Source: Caenimonas soli (GTDB taxonomy: Bacteria > Pseudomonadota > Gammaproteobacteria > Burkholderiales > Burkholderiaceae_C). Taken from it: a stretch of 64,000 nucleotides of DNA. Positions 54,176-62,900 of this stretch are shown here, in pieces. The stretch is taken from NCBI RefSeq assembly GCF_013155545.1, contig NZ_JABJVV010000005.1:124001-188000 (forward strand), given 5' to 3'. A model generated the notes under the pieces. That model made no database searches. It saw only the letters and a program-made list of their open reading frames with translations, and was not told where the DNA came from. The stretch's first letter is position 1; each line of letters starts with the position of its first letter. A program made the translations under genes and the position numbers.

Positions 54176-55170
54176 CAGAAGTTCTTCTTCAGGTCCATGC
54201 CGGCGTACAACTGGCCGACCTGGGCTTCATAGCCGTTGAACATCAGAGTCTTGCGCTTCTTGGCGAAGAGGCCATCCTCGCCGATGCGCCGCTCGGTGGC
54301 CTGGCTCCAACGCGGATGATCGACGTCGGGATTCACGTTGGAATAGAAGCCGTACTCGTTGGCCGCGGCCTTGTTCCAGGCGGTCTTGGGCTCGCGGTCG
54401 GTGAAGCGGATCCGCACCAGGCTCTTGCCGCTCTTGAAACCATACTTCCATGGCACCACCAGCCGCACGGGCGCTCCGTTCTGGTTGGGCAGCACCTCGC
54501 CATACATGCCGAAGGAAAGCAGCGTGAGCGGGTGCATGGCTTCGTCCATGCGCAGGCCTTCCACATAGGGCCAGTCGAGAACGCGCGAGCCGACGAAAGG
54601 CATGGTCTTCGGGTCGGCCTGGGTGATGAACTCGACGAACTTGGCGTTGCCCAGCGGCTCGACTTTTTCGATCAGCTTGGACAAGGAATAACCGACCCAC
54701 GGGATCACCATCGACCAGCCCTCGACGCAGCGCAGGCGGTAAATGCGCTCTTCCTGGGCACTGAGCTTGAGCAGGTCTTCCAGCTGGTATTTGGCCGGTT
54801 TCTTCACCAAGCCGTCGATTTCGACCGTCCAGGGCGTTGTCTTGAGCGTGTGGGCGTTCCTGGCGGGATCGGCTTTGTCGGTGCCGAACTCGTAGAAATT
54901 GTTGTAGGTGGTTGCGTCCTTGTACGGCGTCAACTTTTCCATGGTCACGGCGCCAGCGGCATTCGATTTGGCAGCGGCCAGCGCCGCCAGCTTGCCGGGC
55001 CGCTGCGCCTGGGCCAGGGCCTCGCGCGAAGCCCAGGAGGCCAGTGCCGCGCCTGCAAGGCCGCTCGCCATGAGTTTGAGCATGTCGCGCCGGCCTTGGT
55101 AGGCCGATTGCGGCGTGATCTCGCTGCCGATGGGGTGGATGAAACCGTCGCGGTGGGTCTTGATCAGCAT
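54175..55170 (-). CDS. msrP: Periplasmic methionine sulfoxide reductase catalytic subunit MsrP
   Basis: MsrP is a molybdopterin enzyme that reduces methionine sulfoxide in the periplasm. The 331-residue precursor has a Tat signal with Arg27-Arg28 ([15 protein letters not shown]) placed after a longer than usual N-terminus. The molybdenum ligand is Cys148 in [15 protein letters not shown], and the family region [13 protein letters not shown] follows. TatABC for export is in this window, and msrQ is the coupled partner. Confidence 0.96.
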   Translation of the reverse strand: MLIKTHRDGFIHPIGSEITPQSAYQGRRDMLKLMASGLAGAALASWASREALAQAQRPGKLAALAAAKSNAAGAVTMEKLTPYKDATTYNNFYEFGTDKADPARNAHTLKTTPWTVEIDGLVKKPAKYQLEDLLKLSAQEERIYRLRCVEGWSMVIPWVGYSLSKLIEKVEPLGNAKFVEFITQADPKTMPFVGSRVLDWPYVEGLRMDEAMHPLTLLSFGMYGEVLPNQNGAPVRLVVPWKYGFKSGKSLVRIRFTDREPKTAWNKAAANEYGFYSNVNPDVDHPRWSQATERRIGEDGLFAKKRKTLMFNGYEAQVGQLYAGMDLKKNF

Positions 55171-55237
55171 GGGGCTTTCCTAGTCATGGCCGTTGGTCTG
55201 AATACGCCGGCCATTCTTACAAGGATTCAGCCCGCGA

Positions 55238-56563
55238 TCACAACGTTCCGTAGCTATGCAGCCCCGACAGGAACATGTTGACGCCCAGGAAGGCGAAAGT
55301 CGTCACGGCCAGGCCGGCCAGTGCCCACCAGGCCGATACGGTCCCCCGCAGGCCCTTCATCAGGCGCATGTGCAGCCAGGCGGCGTAATTCAGCCAGACG
55401 ATCAGTGCCCAGGTCTCCTTGGGGTCCCAGCTCCAGTAGCCGCCCCAGGCTTCGGCAGCCCACAGGGCCCCCAGCACGGTGGCAATGGTGAAGAACGCAA
55501 AACCCACGGCGATGGACTTGTACATCACGTCGTCCAGGATCTCGAACGAAGGCAGTCTGGCAGCAATCCGCTGCCGGCCCAGCAGGATGCCCACGGCGAT
55601 CAGGGCCGAGATCAATGCGTAGCCCACCCAGTAGCTGCCGCCCGCTTCCGCTATGCCGCGCTGGCGAAAGGCGATGGGTACGAAGCACAGTGCCATGCCC
55701 AGCAGCCAGAGCGGGGTCAGTTTGTACCAACGCGTCTCGCCGGCCTGTTGCTTGATCAGGTAGGCGAAGGCGACCATGGCCGACAGCGCGAAGGTGCCGT
55801 AGCCGATGAAATTGGCCGGCACGTGCAGCTTCATCCACCAGCTCTTGAGCGCAGGGACCAGCGGCTGGATCTCGTGGGCTTCGCGAACCACCGTGTACCA
55901 AAGCAGGAAGCCCACGGCCGCACTGACCACCAGCATCACGAATGCGCCCAGCGAGCGCGTTTCGTACTGGTCTTCGAAGTACAGGTAGAACGCGGTGGTG
56001 AGCCAGCAGAACAGCACGAACACTTCGTACAGGTTGCTGACCGGGATATGGCCCACGTCAGCACCGATGAGGTAGCTTTCGTACCAGCGCACCATGGTGC
56101 CGATCAAGGCCATGCCCACCGCGACCCAGGCCAGGCGCGAGCCGATGCGCTCCATCGCCGTGCCCTGCCGGGGCGAAAACATGCCGATCCAGTAGAACAC
56201 CGTGCTCATGAAAAAGAGCACGCTCATCCACAGGATGGCCGACTGGCTGGAGAGAAAATACTTGAGCCAGAACACGCTCTCGGCGCGCCCGAGGCTGCCT
56301 TCGTAAAGCGCGATGCCCAGCAAGGAAGATGCGGCAACAGCGAGCATCAGCACGCGCAGTGGCCGCCAGAACCAGCCGATCCATATGGCGGCCGGAACCG
56401 CGCCAATGAGGATGCCCTTCTCGTACACGTCCATGTAGCTGGCGTAGCGCGCGAACGCATAGGCGCCGCCGGCAGCCACGACCAGGGCGAAGAGCCAGTC
56501 GAACCAGTTGCGGCGCGAGAAAAAACCCTCGTGAAGGTCTAGCGTGGTGGTGGCCGTGTTCAT
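55238..56563 (-). CDS. ccsB: System II cytochrome c maturation protein CcsB (ResC/CcsA-type haem handler)
   Basis: This multi-helix inner-membrane protein holds haem for attachment to apocytochromes c. The 441-residue protein has the WWD-type signature (GGYWSWDPKETWALIVWLNYA) and conserved His in WLHMRLMKG and in KLHVPANFIGYG. About eight or nine helices are predicted. ATG 56563 overlaps the resB stop by four bases. Naming of CcsA/CcsB/ResC is inconsistent in databases; the haem-handling partner of ResB is meant. Confidence 0.93.
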   Translation of the reverse strand: MNTATTTLDLHEGFFSRRNWFDWLFALVVAAGGAYAFARYASYMDVYEKGILIGAVPAAIWIGWFWRPLRVLMLAVAASSLLGIALYEGSLGRAESVFWLKYFLSSQSAILWMSVLFFMSTVFYWIGMFSPRQGTAMERIGSRLAWVAVGMALIGTMVRWYESYLIGADVGHIPVSNLYEVFVLFCWLTTAFYLYFEDQYETRSLGAFVMLVVSAAVGFLLWYTVVREAHEIQPLVPALKSWWMKLHVPANFIGYGTFALSAMVAFAYLIKQQAGETRWYKLTPLWLLGMALCFVPIAFRQRGIAEAGGSYWVGYALISALIAVGILLGRQRIAARLPSFEILDDVMYKSIAVGFAFFTIATVLGALWAAEAWGGYWSWDPKETWALIVWLNYAAWLHMRLMKGLRGTVSAWWALAGLAVTTFAFLGVNMFLSGLHSYGTL

Positions 56564-58677
56564 GCTTGTATCCTCAAAAGCCGCTCCTTGAGCAGCGCGA
56601 ATTCGCGGTCGGCTTCCATGGTCTTGCGGTTGCTGGACAGCGCCATCGTCGCCTCGGCGCCGGCGTCATTGCCGCTCAGCCAGCACCAGACCCGGCGCTC
56701 GCGCACGTACAGCATGGCAAAAACACCCAGGATCAGCAAGGCACAGCCCAGGTAGACAATGCTGCGGCCGGGGCTTCGTGTCACCTGGAACACGCTCGCC
56801 TGCACCTGCGTAAAGTCCTTGAGCTGGAAGGCCACCGGCGCGGGATAGATGTGCACATCGCTGAGTGCGAGCACCGCCTGGCTCATGAACGCCTGTGTCT
56901 TCTCGCTGGGCGCGAGAGGCTTCTGGCCGGCCCGCTCGCGGGTGATCTGGGCCAGCTCGAACAGGGCGCCATTGAGGATGCGCACCAGCACCTCGCTGGC
57001 GCGCTCGCGCTCGGCCTGCGGCACGTTGGCCTCTATGAAATCCGACAGCGCCTGCAGCCCGCCAACGGCCTTGCCGCCCTGCGCCGTGGAATCGGTTCCG
57101 GCAAAGAGCGCCAGGGCGCGCCCGGCCGAGGCCGACAGCTGCGCCGCCAGCTCGGGCCGCGCTGTATCGGTCGCCTTGGCGGCGTAGCGGCGCACGGCGA
57201 GCTCGCGCAGCGCGGTGTCGGCAAGAGCGGCGCGCATCCGCAGGAAACCGTCCAGGCCGCCCTGGTCGTCGGCCGGTACGCGCAGATAGCGGAACTGCTC
57301 GGCCGGCGTGTCGCGCAGCCCCATGAGGAACACCGGCGCGCCATCGCCCATGTCCACCGGCAGCATGTAGTTGTGGAACTCGCGCGCCTGCCCGGCGGCA
57401 TCGCGCAGCTTGTAGGTGATGCTGGGGCCGACGTTGCGCAGTTCTTTCTTGGTCGCCGTCTTGTTGGCCGCGCCCATGCGCGCTTCCAGGGAGTCGCGCA
57501 GGTCCACCTTGCGCACATCCGTCCCCGCCTTGTCGTTGCCCGCGAAATTCTCGACGTTGATGACGCGCAGGCCGGTGTATTCCAGCGTCATCTTTTCGGC
57601 GCCGTCGCCCTGCCCTTTGGTGAGCTGGGACGACCCGCCGATGACGCCTTCGATCTCGAAGGGCTTGGCATTGCCGTGCATCGGCACGGCCGACAGGCGC
57701 ACGCTGGAGCCGCCGTCGTCGAAACTGGATTGGTAGATCTCGATGCCGCGGTGCCGCGCCGGGTGATTCACTTCCACACGCGCCGGAATCTTTTCCCCGG
57801 TGTCCCGGTCGTGGATCACGATCTCGCTGGCAAACAATTTCGGCATGCCGGTGGAGTAGTGCTCGACAATGAACTTCTTCAGCTCGATCGAGAACGGCAG
57901 CTCCTGCAGCAGGATGCCGTCCGACTGATTCAGTATCGCCGTGCCCGACTGCGTACCCTCGGCCACGAGGATATTGCCGCGGAAGGTCGGATTGGTGGCC
58001 GGCAGCCGGTGCTGCGGCTTCACGTCGGCGATCATGCCGCCACCGGTATAGGGCGTCTTGCCGCCCAGCCACATCTGGCCCCGCACGATCAGGTCGCCAT
58101 CGAGCAGGCCCCCGATGCAGACCAGCACGATGGCGCTGTGCGCGGCCAGGTAGCCCAGCTTGTTGGCGCCGCCGGCCTTGGCGGCAACCATCCAGCCGTT
58201 GTCGCGCTTTTGCAGCCTCACCTTCCAGCCACCACCGGCCAGGGTCTTGCCGATTCGCTGCGCCGCGGCCTCGGGTGTCTCGCCCAGCGTCGCGTGGGCC
58301 CGGTGGTGGAAGGCCTTCAGGCTCTGCTCGCGCAAGTTCTCCTTGTAGGCCTTCAGGTCGGCAATGATCTTGGGTGTGTTGCGGGCGATGCACAACGAGG
58401 TGCTCGCGACAAGGAATGCCAGGATCAGCAGGAACCACCAGGCGCTGTAGACGGCGTTGAGCTTCACCGCCATGAACAGCTGGGCCCAGAACGGCCCGAA
58501 CTGATTGACGTAGTTGACCGCCGGCTCGTGCTGCTTGAGCACCGTGCCGATCACCGATGCGATGCAGATGACCGTCAGCAGCGAAATGGAGAACCGCATC
58601 GACGACAGCAATTCCACCGTCGATCGCATGGTGTGCGATTCGGTGCGCAGGCGAAGGCCCTGGGTGGAGACTGACAT
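56560..58677 (-). CDS. resB: System II cytochrome c maturation protein ResB
   Basis: ResB is the partner that presents apocytochrome c to the haem handler. The 705-residue protein has three N-terminal helices, including STVELLSSMRFSISLLTVICI and VYSAWWFLLILAFLVASTSL, a large periplasmic domain, and one C-terminal helix before a cytosolic tail. ATG 58677 lacks a strong site; ATG 58629 (MRSTVELLSS) is possible. The length is normal for betaproteobacterial ResB. Clients here are cytochrome c1 and the dihaem cytochrome next door. Confidence 0.93.
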   Translation of the reverse strand: MSVSTQGLRLRTESHTMRSTVELLSSMRFSISLLTVICIASVIGTVLKQHEPAVNYVNQFGPFWAQLFMAVKLNAVYSAWWFLLILAFLVASTSLCIARNTPKIIADLKAYKENLREQSLKAFHHRAHATLGETPEAAAQRIGKTLAGGGWKVRLQKRDNGWMVAAKAGGANKLGYLAAHSAIVLVCIGGLLDGDLIVRGQMWLGGKTPYTGGGMIADVKPQHRLPATNPTFRGNILVAEGTQSGTAILNQSDGILLQELPFSIELKKFIVEHYSTGMPKLFASEIVIHDRDTGEKIPARVEVNHPARHRGIEIYQSSFDDGGSSVRLSAVPMHGNAKPFEIEGVIGGSSQLTKGQGDGAEKMTLEYTGLRVINVENFAGNDKAGTDVRKVDLRDSLEARMGAANKTATKKELRNVGPSITYKLRDAAGQAREFHNYMLPVDMGDGAPVFLMGLRDTPAEQFRYLRVPADDQGGLDGFLRMRAALADTALRELAVRRYAAKATDTARPELAAQLSASAGRALALFAGTDSTAQGGKAVGGLQALSDFIEANVPQAERERASEVLVRILNGALFELAQITRERAGQKPLAPSEKTQAFMSQAVLALSDVHIYPAPVAFQLKDFTQVQASVFQVTRSPGRSIVYLGCALLILGVFAMLYVRERRVWCWLSGNDAGAEATMALSSNRKTMEADREFALLKERLLRIQA

Positions 58678-58705
58678 CGAGAAAAAAGCAGTGTTGGGGT
58701 AGAAC

Positions 58706-58745
58706 AAAAAAAGGCGGGCCCTCCACGGAGGTGCCCGCCTTTTTT
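58706..58745. terminator. Bidirectional Rho-independent terminator
   Basis: Seven A, then GGCGGGC, a 13-base loop, GCCCGCC and six T form an ideal hairpin with T tracts in both directions. It follows the cytochrome c stop on the minus strand by about 43 bases and sits just before the resB start, so it ends the upstream transcript and forces resB-ccsB to use a promoter between it and 58677 or readthrough. Confidence 0.85.
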
Positions 58746-58788
58746 AGGGTTGTTTTGCGGCGGTTAGTTCAACGGTCCGCCCTGCGGA

Positions 58789-59442
58789 TCAGCGCAGGCC
58801 GGCGATGTAATCGGACACGGCCCGGATTTCCCGGTCGTTCAGGCGGGCCGCGATCTGCGTCATCTGGAGGCTGTTCTTGCGGGCACCGTCGCGAAAGCCA
58901 ATCAACTGTGCCGTGGTGTAGTCGGCATGCTGGCCGGACAGGCGCGGGTACTGCGAGGGCACACCGGCGCCGTTGGGGCTGTGGCAGCCGGCACAGGCGG
59001 CCACCTGGCGATCGGCGATGCCGCCGCGGTAGATGCGCTCGCCCAGTGCGACCAATTCCTTGTCCTTGGCGAAGCCGGACTTGGCTTTTTGCGAGCCGGC
59101 CCAGTAAGCGATGTTCTTCATGTCGGCGTCCGACAATTGCGCGGCAAAGGCCTGCATAACCGGGCTGGGGCGCTTGCCGTTCTTGAATTCCTGCAGCTGC
59201 TTGACCAGGTATTCCGGGTGCTGCTGGGCCAGCTTGGGATTGGCCGGGGTGCCGGAGTTGCCGTCCGCGCCGTGGCAGGCGGCACACACGGCCGCGAACT
59301 TGGCGCTCCCCTGGTTGAGGTCGGGCTTGGCAGCGACAGGCGCGGCGGCCGGAGCAGGCGCGGGCGCGGCCTTCTCGTCGGCGAAGGACAACGCGGGAAC
59401 TGCCAGAACGGCAGCCATCAGCAAGGTGGCAAGCGGCTTCAT
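58789..59442 (-). CDS. Dihaem cytochrome c, c4-like
   Basis: This periplasmic electron carrier has 217 residues from ATG 59442. A signal peptide (ATLLMAAVLAVPALSFA) and an Ala/Pro-rich spacer precede two cytochrome c domains with CAACH (about 53-57) and CAGCH (about 150-154) haem sites and Met ligands in the following loops (PSPVMQAF, NSLQMTQIA). The pattern matches cytochrome c4, which carries electrons from the bc1 complex to terminal oxidases. It is divergent from engB with 91 bases between. Confidence 0.94.
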   Translation of the reverse strand: MKPLATLLMAAVLAVPALSFADEKAAPAPAPAAAPVAAKPDLNQGSAKFAAVCAACHGADGNSGTPANPKLAQQHPEYLVKQLQEFKNGKRPSPVMQAFAAQLSDADMKNIAYWAGSQKAKSGFAKDKELVALGERIYRGGIADRQVAACAGCHSPNGAGVPSQYPRLSGQHADYTTAQLIGFRDGARKNSLQMTQIAARLNDREIRAVSDYIAGLR

Positions 59443-59533
59443 ATCGGGGGAATCGGTTCGTGTTCGTTGGCGCAAAACCTCGTGATTCTACAATGCCGCA
59501 CTCGGGGTTTCCCCGCAAACCCAAAGGCACCCC

Positions 59534-60232
59534 ATGAGCTCCGCCCCGGCCCAACCCGCCGGAACCAAGACCGCCGCCGCCCTGGCCATGGGCTGGATGC
59601 ACACCGCCCGCTTCCTGACCACAGCGCCCACACTCGAGTTTCTGCCGGCCCTGGCCGTGCCGGAGATCGCCTTCGTGGGGCGCTCCAACGCGGGCAAATC
59701 CACCTGCATCAACACCCTGACCCAGCAGAAGCGGCTGGCCTTCGCATCCAAGACCCCGGGACGAACCCAGAGCATCAACCTGTTCGCCCTGGGCAAGCAG
59801 GGCATCACCGACTCCATCCTGGCCGATCTGCCCGGGTACGGCTACGCGGCCGTGCCCAAGCAGGACAAGCTGCGCTGGCAGCAGGTCATGGCGAACTATC
59901 TGGTTACCCGGGAAAACCTGCAGGCGGTGGTGTTGCTGTGCGATCCGCGCCATGGACTGACCGAACTCGACGACATCCTGCTGGAGGTGATCAGGCCCCG
60001 CGTCGAGGAGGGCCTGAAGTTCCTGCTGCTGCTGACCAAGGCGGACAAGCTCAACCGCAGCGAGCAGGCCAAGGCCTTGTCCATTGCGCGACTGCAAGCC
60101 GGCGGCGGCGAGGTGAAACTCTTCTCGGCCCTGAAGAAGCAGGGCGTGGAAGAAACCGCCGTGCTGCTTTCGCAGTGGGCGCACCCGGAGCCGCCCCATG
60201 ATCGAGAAATTCCAGCAAACCCTGTCCCATGA
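59534..60232 (+). CDS. engB: Ribosome biogenesis GTPase EngB (YsxC/YihA)
   Basis: EngB is an essential GTPase assisting 50S ribosome assembly. The 232-residue protein has the P-loop GRSNAGKST, switch I TPGRTQ, the G3 motif DLPGYGYA, and G4 TKADK. An N-terminal helical stretch (about 1-35) precedes the GTPase fold. The 3' end overlaps the start of the alpha/beta hydrolase by 35 bases. Confidence 0.96.
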   Translation: MSSAPAQPAGTKTAAALAMGWMHTARFLTTAPTLEFLPALAVPEIAFVGRSNAGKSTCINTLTQQKRLAFASKTPGRTQSINLFALGKQGITDSILADLPGYGYAAVPKQDKLRWQQVMANYLVTRENLQAVVLLCDPRHGLTELDDILLEVIRPRVEEGLKFLLLLTKADKLNRSEQAKALSIARLQAGGGEVKLFSALKKQGVEETAVLLSQWAHPEPPHDREIPANPVP

Positions 60233-61115
60233 CATCACGCTGAGCTGCCGCGCCGCCGGCGCGCGCGGCCGGCCCGTGCTGATGTTCCTGCACGGCTTTC
60301 CCGAGGCGGCTTTTGTCTGGGATGACCTGCTGGAACATTTCGCCCGGCCGGAGAACGGCGGTTACCGGTGCGTGGCGCCCAATCTGCGCGGCTACGAAAA
60401 ATCGAGCCAGCCGGCCGACGTCAAAGCCTACCGGGCCAAATTGCTGGTGCAGGACATCGCGGCGCTGATCCAGATCGAGGGCGCGCCCCTCGAGTGCCTG
60501 GTGGCGCATGACTGGGGCGGCGCGGTGGCGTGGAACCTGGCCAACCAACTGCCGGAACTGACGAAAAAGCTGGCCATCATCAACTCGCCCCATCCCGGCA
60601 CCTTCCTGCGCGAGCTCAAGTCCAACCCGAAACAGCAGGCCGCCAGCGCCTACATGAATTTCCTCATTCGCCCGGACGCGGAACAGCTGCTGCGCGCGGA
60701 CGACTATCGCCGGCTCTGGCAGTTCTTCACCAACTGGGGCGGCGCGCCCTGGCTCACCGAAGACGTGAAGCAGCAATACCGCGAGGTCTGGGATGCCAGC
60801 CTGACCGCCGGCTGCAACTACTATCGCGCCTCACCCGTGCGGCCGCCGAGTGCGCAGGACCCAGGGGCAGCGGGGATCGACCTGCCGCGCGACATGCTCA
60901 CCGTGGACCTGCCCACGCTGGTGCTGTGGGCGATGGACGATGCCGCCCTGCCGCCCGAACTGATCGACGGCCTCGACGAGTACGTCTCTCAGCTCACGCT
61001 GGAGAAGATCGAGGGGGCCACCCACTGGATCATCCATGAGCAGCCGGCATTGGTCGCGCAGCGGCTCGGACAGTTCCTCAGTAAACCGGGGGCAACCCGG
61101 CCGGCCGCGTCTTGA
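60198..61115 (+). CDS. Alpha/beta hydrolase, epoxide hydrolase-like
   Basis: The 305-residue protein has the oxyanion region LHGFPEAAFVWDD, and a nucleophile elbow AHDWGGAVAW with Asp as likely nucleophile, as in epoxide hydrolases and haloalkane dehalogenases. A helical cap domain lies at about 140-220 and the catalytic His is in GATHWIIHEQP. The tail is short. It overlaps engB at its 5' end and the convergent acyltransferase by 38 bases at its 3' end. Substrate is unknown. Confidence 0.88.
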   Translation: MIEKFQQTLSHDITLSCRAAGARGRPVLMFLHGFPEAAFVWDDLLEHFARPENGGYRCVAPNLRGYEKSSQPADVKAYRAKLLVQDIAALIQIEGAPLECLVAHDWGGAVAWNLANQLPELTKKLAIINSPHPGTFLRELKSNPKQQAASAYMNFLIRPDAEQLLRADDYRRLWQFFTNWGGAPWLTEDVKQQYREVWDASLTAGCNYYRASPVRPPSAQDPGAAGIDLPRDMLTVDLPTLVLWAMDDAALPPELIDGLDEYVSQLTLEKIEGATHWIIHEQPALVAQRLGQFLSKPGATRPAAS

Positions 61116-61941
61116 AGCGCTTGTGCACCCAGTAGTACTGGTCGGGCATGGTGTCGATGTAGCCTTCCAGTCGTTCGTTCATCAGCGCGGTGTCCGCAGT
61201 CACATCGTCTGACGGGAAGTTTTTCCAGGCCGCCAGCACCTGCACGTCGTAGCCCTCGCGCGTCATGCGCGTCACCACCGGAACCACCTTGGCCCTTCCC
61301 AACCGGGCAAAGCGGGACAGCGACGGCACGGTGGCTGCGGGAATACCGTAGAAGGGCACGAAGATGGATTCCTCGGGGCCGAAATTCATGTCGGGCAGCA
61401 GGTAGAGCGGCGCGCCGCTGCGCAGCGAACTGACGATGGCCTTGACGCCGTCGGCGCGGCCGAACGGCCGGCCCGAGCGGAAGCGCTGGCGCCCTAACAG
61501 CATCCAGGCGTCCAGCACCTTGTTCGATTGGCCGGTATAGATGCCGGTGAAATCGCGCTGCAGCTGTTGCGTGAGCGCCGTCCAGCCGGCGTCCATGCCG
61601 ATGAAGTGAGGTGCGAACAGCACGGTGGGCTGCGAGCCGTCCAGCTCCTCCACCGCCCCGGTCAACTTGAGCCTCCTGCGCGTGACCTCGGGCTTTCCGT
61701 GCCACAGCCAGCTGCGATCCAGCCAGGCCTGCGCGAAGCGCACGAAGATTTTCGGCACCAGCCGCGCGCGCTCCTGCGGCGTCAACTGCGGGAAGCACAG
61801 GGCAAGGTTCACCCGCACCACATGTCGGCGCGGCAGTACCACCAGGTACAGGAACCAGCCCAGGAGCCAGCCCAGCGCGCGCACCCAGGCCAGGGGAAGA
61901 TGCGCCAGCAGGCGCATGAAGAGAATGCCCAGTTTGCTCAT
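61078..61941 (-). CDS. Lipid A biosynthesis acyltransferase, LpxL/HtrB-like (second copy)
   Basis: The 287-residue membrane-associated acyltransferase starts at ATG 61941, overlapping its partner gene as ATGA. The N-terminal helix (WLLGWFLYLVVLP) is followed by RVNLALCFPQL, the catalytic HX4D (APHFIGMDAGW), a substrate region (YTGQSNKVLDAWML, LLPDMNFGPEESIFVPF) and the end DQYYWVHKRFKTRP. It likely adds a secondary acyl chain to lipid A; chain choice cannot be told. It overlaps the hydrolase gene convergently. Confidence 0.92.
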   Translation of the reverse strand: MSKLGILFMRLLAHLPLAWVRALGWLLGWFLYLVVLPRRHVVRVNLALCFPQLTPQERARLVPKIFVRFAQAWLDRSWLWHGKPEVTRRRLKLTGAVEELDGSQPTVLFAPHFIGMDAGWTALTQQLQRDFTGIYTGQSNKVLDAWMLLGRQRFRSGRPFGRADGVKAIVSSLRSGAPLYLLPDMNFGPEESIFVPFYGIPAATVPSLSRFARLGRAKVVPVVTRMTREGYDVQVLAAWKNFPSDDVTADTALMNERLEGYIDTMPDQYYWVHKRFKTRPAGLPPVY

Positions 61942-62765
61942 TGAGTCCCGTCCGCGCGGCGCGGCTGCTTGTAGCGGGCATAGCCCCAGAGGTACTGCTG
62001 CGGACATTCCCGGATCAGGTCCTCCATTTGTGCGTTCACCTGGGCCGCAGCGGCTTCGGGCTCCTCGGCCACGACACCGGGCCATGGCCGGAAGTGCAGG
62101 CGGTAACCGCGGCCCCAGGGCAGGCGCTCACCCCAGGCCAACAGGATGGCGGCGCCGGTCTGGCGGGCCAGGCGCGTGGAGAGCGTCATGGTATAGGCCT
62201 CGCGCCCGAAGAACGGCGCCCAGACACCCAGGCCTTCGGGCGGCACCTGGTCCGGCAGCAGGCCCACGGCCTCGCCCTTTTTGAGGGCTTTGAGCATCTG
62301 GCGCACGCCCGCCAGCGTCGTGGGGGCTGTAGCCAGGTTCGCCCGGCCACGCGCGCTGTCGACGAGGCCCCGCAACCAGGGCTTGCGCGCCGGCCGGTAC
62401 AGCACCGTCACAGCGCCGAACCGCGCGGCATAGCCTTGCGCCGCCACCTCGAAGCAGCCCAGATGTGGCGTCAGAAAGACGATGCCCCGGCCCTGTGCCT
62501 GCGCGGCCTCTATGAACTCCGATCCGTCCCACTCGATCGCAGCCGGCCGGCCGAACCAGAGCCGGGGCAGCTCGGCCAGCAGCTTGCCTGTCTCACCCAC
62601 GGCAGAGCGGACCTGCGCCAGCTTGTAACCTGCCTGCCGGGCGTTCTCCAGAAAGCGCCGGCGGTAAGTGCCGGAGGCCAGGAAGGTCACCCATCCCAAA
62701 GCTGCGCCCACGGCATGCAGGATCGGCAGCGGCAATAGCGCTAGCAGGCGGAACAGGGTTATCAC
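61938..62765 (-). CDS. Lysophospholipid/lipid A acyltransferase, LpxL-like (first copy)
   Basis: The 275-residue protein starts at GTG 62765. It has a hydrophobic N-terminus ([25 protein letters not shown]), the HX4E motif [30 protein letters not shown], then [14 protein letters not shown]. It is similar in layout to the next gene and coupled to it, so the two probably add different acyl chains or act on different intermediates. It is divergent from metK, with 135 bases between. Confidence 0.92.
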   Translation of the reverse strand: MITLFRLLALLPLPILHAVGAALGWVTFLASGTYRRRFLENARQAGYKLAQVRSAVGETGKLLAELPRLWFGRPAAIEWDGSEFIEAAQAQGRGIVFLTPHLGCFEVAAQGYAARFGAVTVLYRPARKPWLRGLVDSARGRANLATAPTTLAGVRQMLKALKKGEAVGLLPDQVPPEGLGVWAPFFGREAYTMTLSTRLARQTGAAILLAWGERLPWGRGYRLHFRPWPGVVAEEPEAAAAQVNAQMEDLIRECPQQYLWGYARYKQPRRADGTQ

Positions 62766-62778
62766 AAGCGTTTAGAAT
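62750..62778 (+). promoter_or_regulatory. metK: Weak promoter candidate upstream of metK
   Basis: GGAACA (62750-62755) and TAGAAT (62773-62778) are 17 bases apart, three and five matches to consensus. A start of transcription near 62785 would leave a leader of about 115 bases carrying a GTCGCC/GGCGAC stem (62785-62816 region). It overlaps the start of the divergent acyltransferase gene. Low confidence. Confidence 0.25.
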
Positions 62779-62900
62779 GCCCTCGTCGCCGAGTTATGAA
62801 CTACTTGCAGGGCGACATTAAAAAAATTCTGCTAAAGCGTTCGCCCAAAGCTCCGGCACAAGGCAACGCGCCTTCAAGCAAACCTGTGGAGTTTATTCAA

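Noticed and set aside
56566..58674. Long plus-strand open frame opposite resB
   Set aside because: Antisense shadow of a supported membrane-protein gene; composition is biased and no start signal is visible.
56560..58677. Possible fusion or insertion in resB because of its length
   Set aside because: About 700 residues is normal for betaproteobacterial ResB; the hydrophilic insert is periplasmic and continuous.
62785..62830. Terminator for the acyltransferase/metK region
   Set aside because: The stem GTCGCC/GGCGAC is followed by A rather than T on the plus strand, and both neighbouring genes are divergent, so a terminator makes no sense here.
62766..62900. SAM or SAH riboswitch before metK
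   Set aside because: I could not match the leader to the conserved cores of the SAM or SAH classes I know. Only one simple stem is evident.
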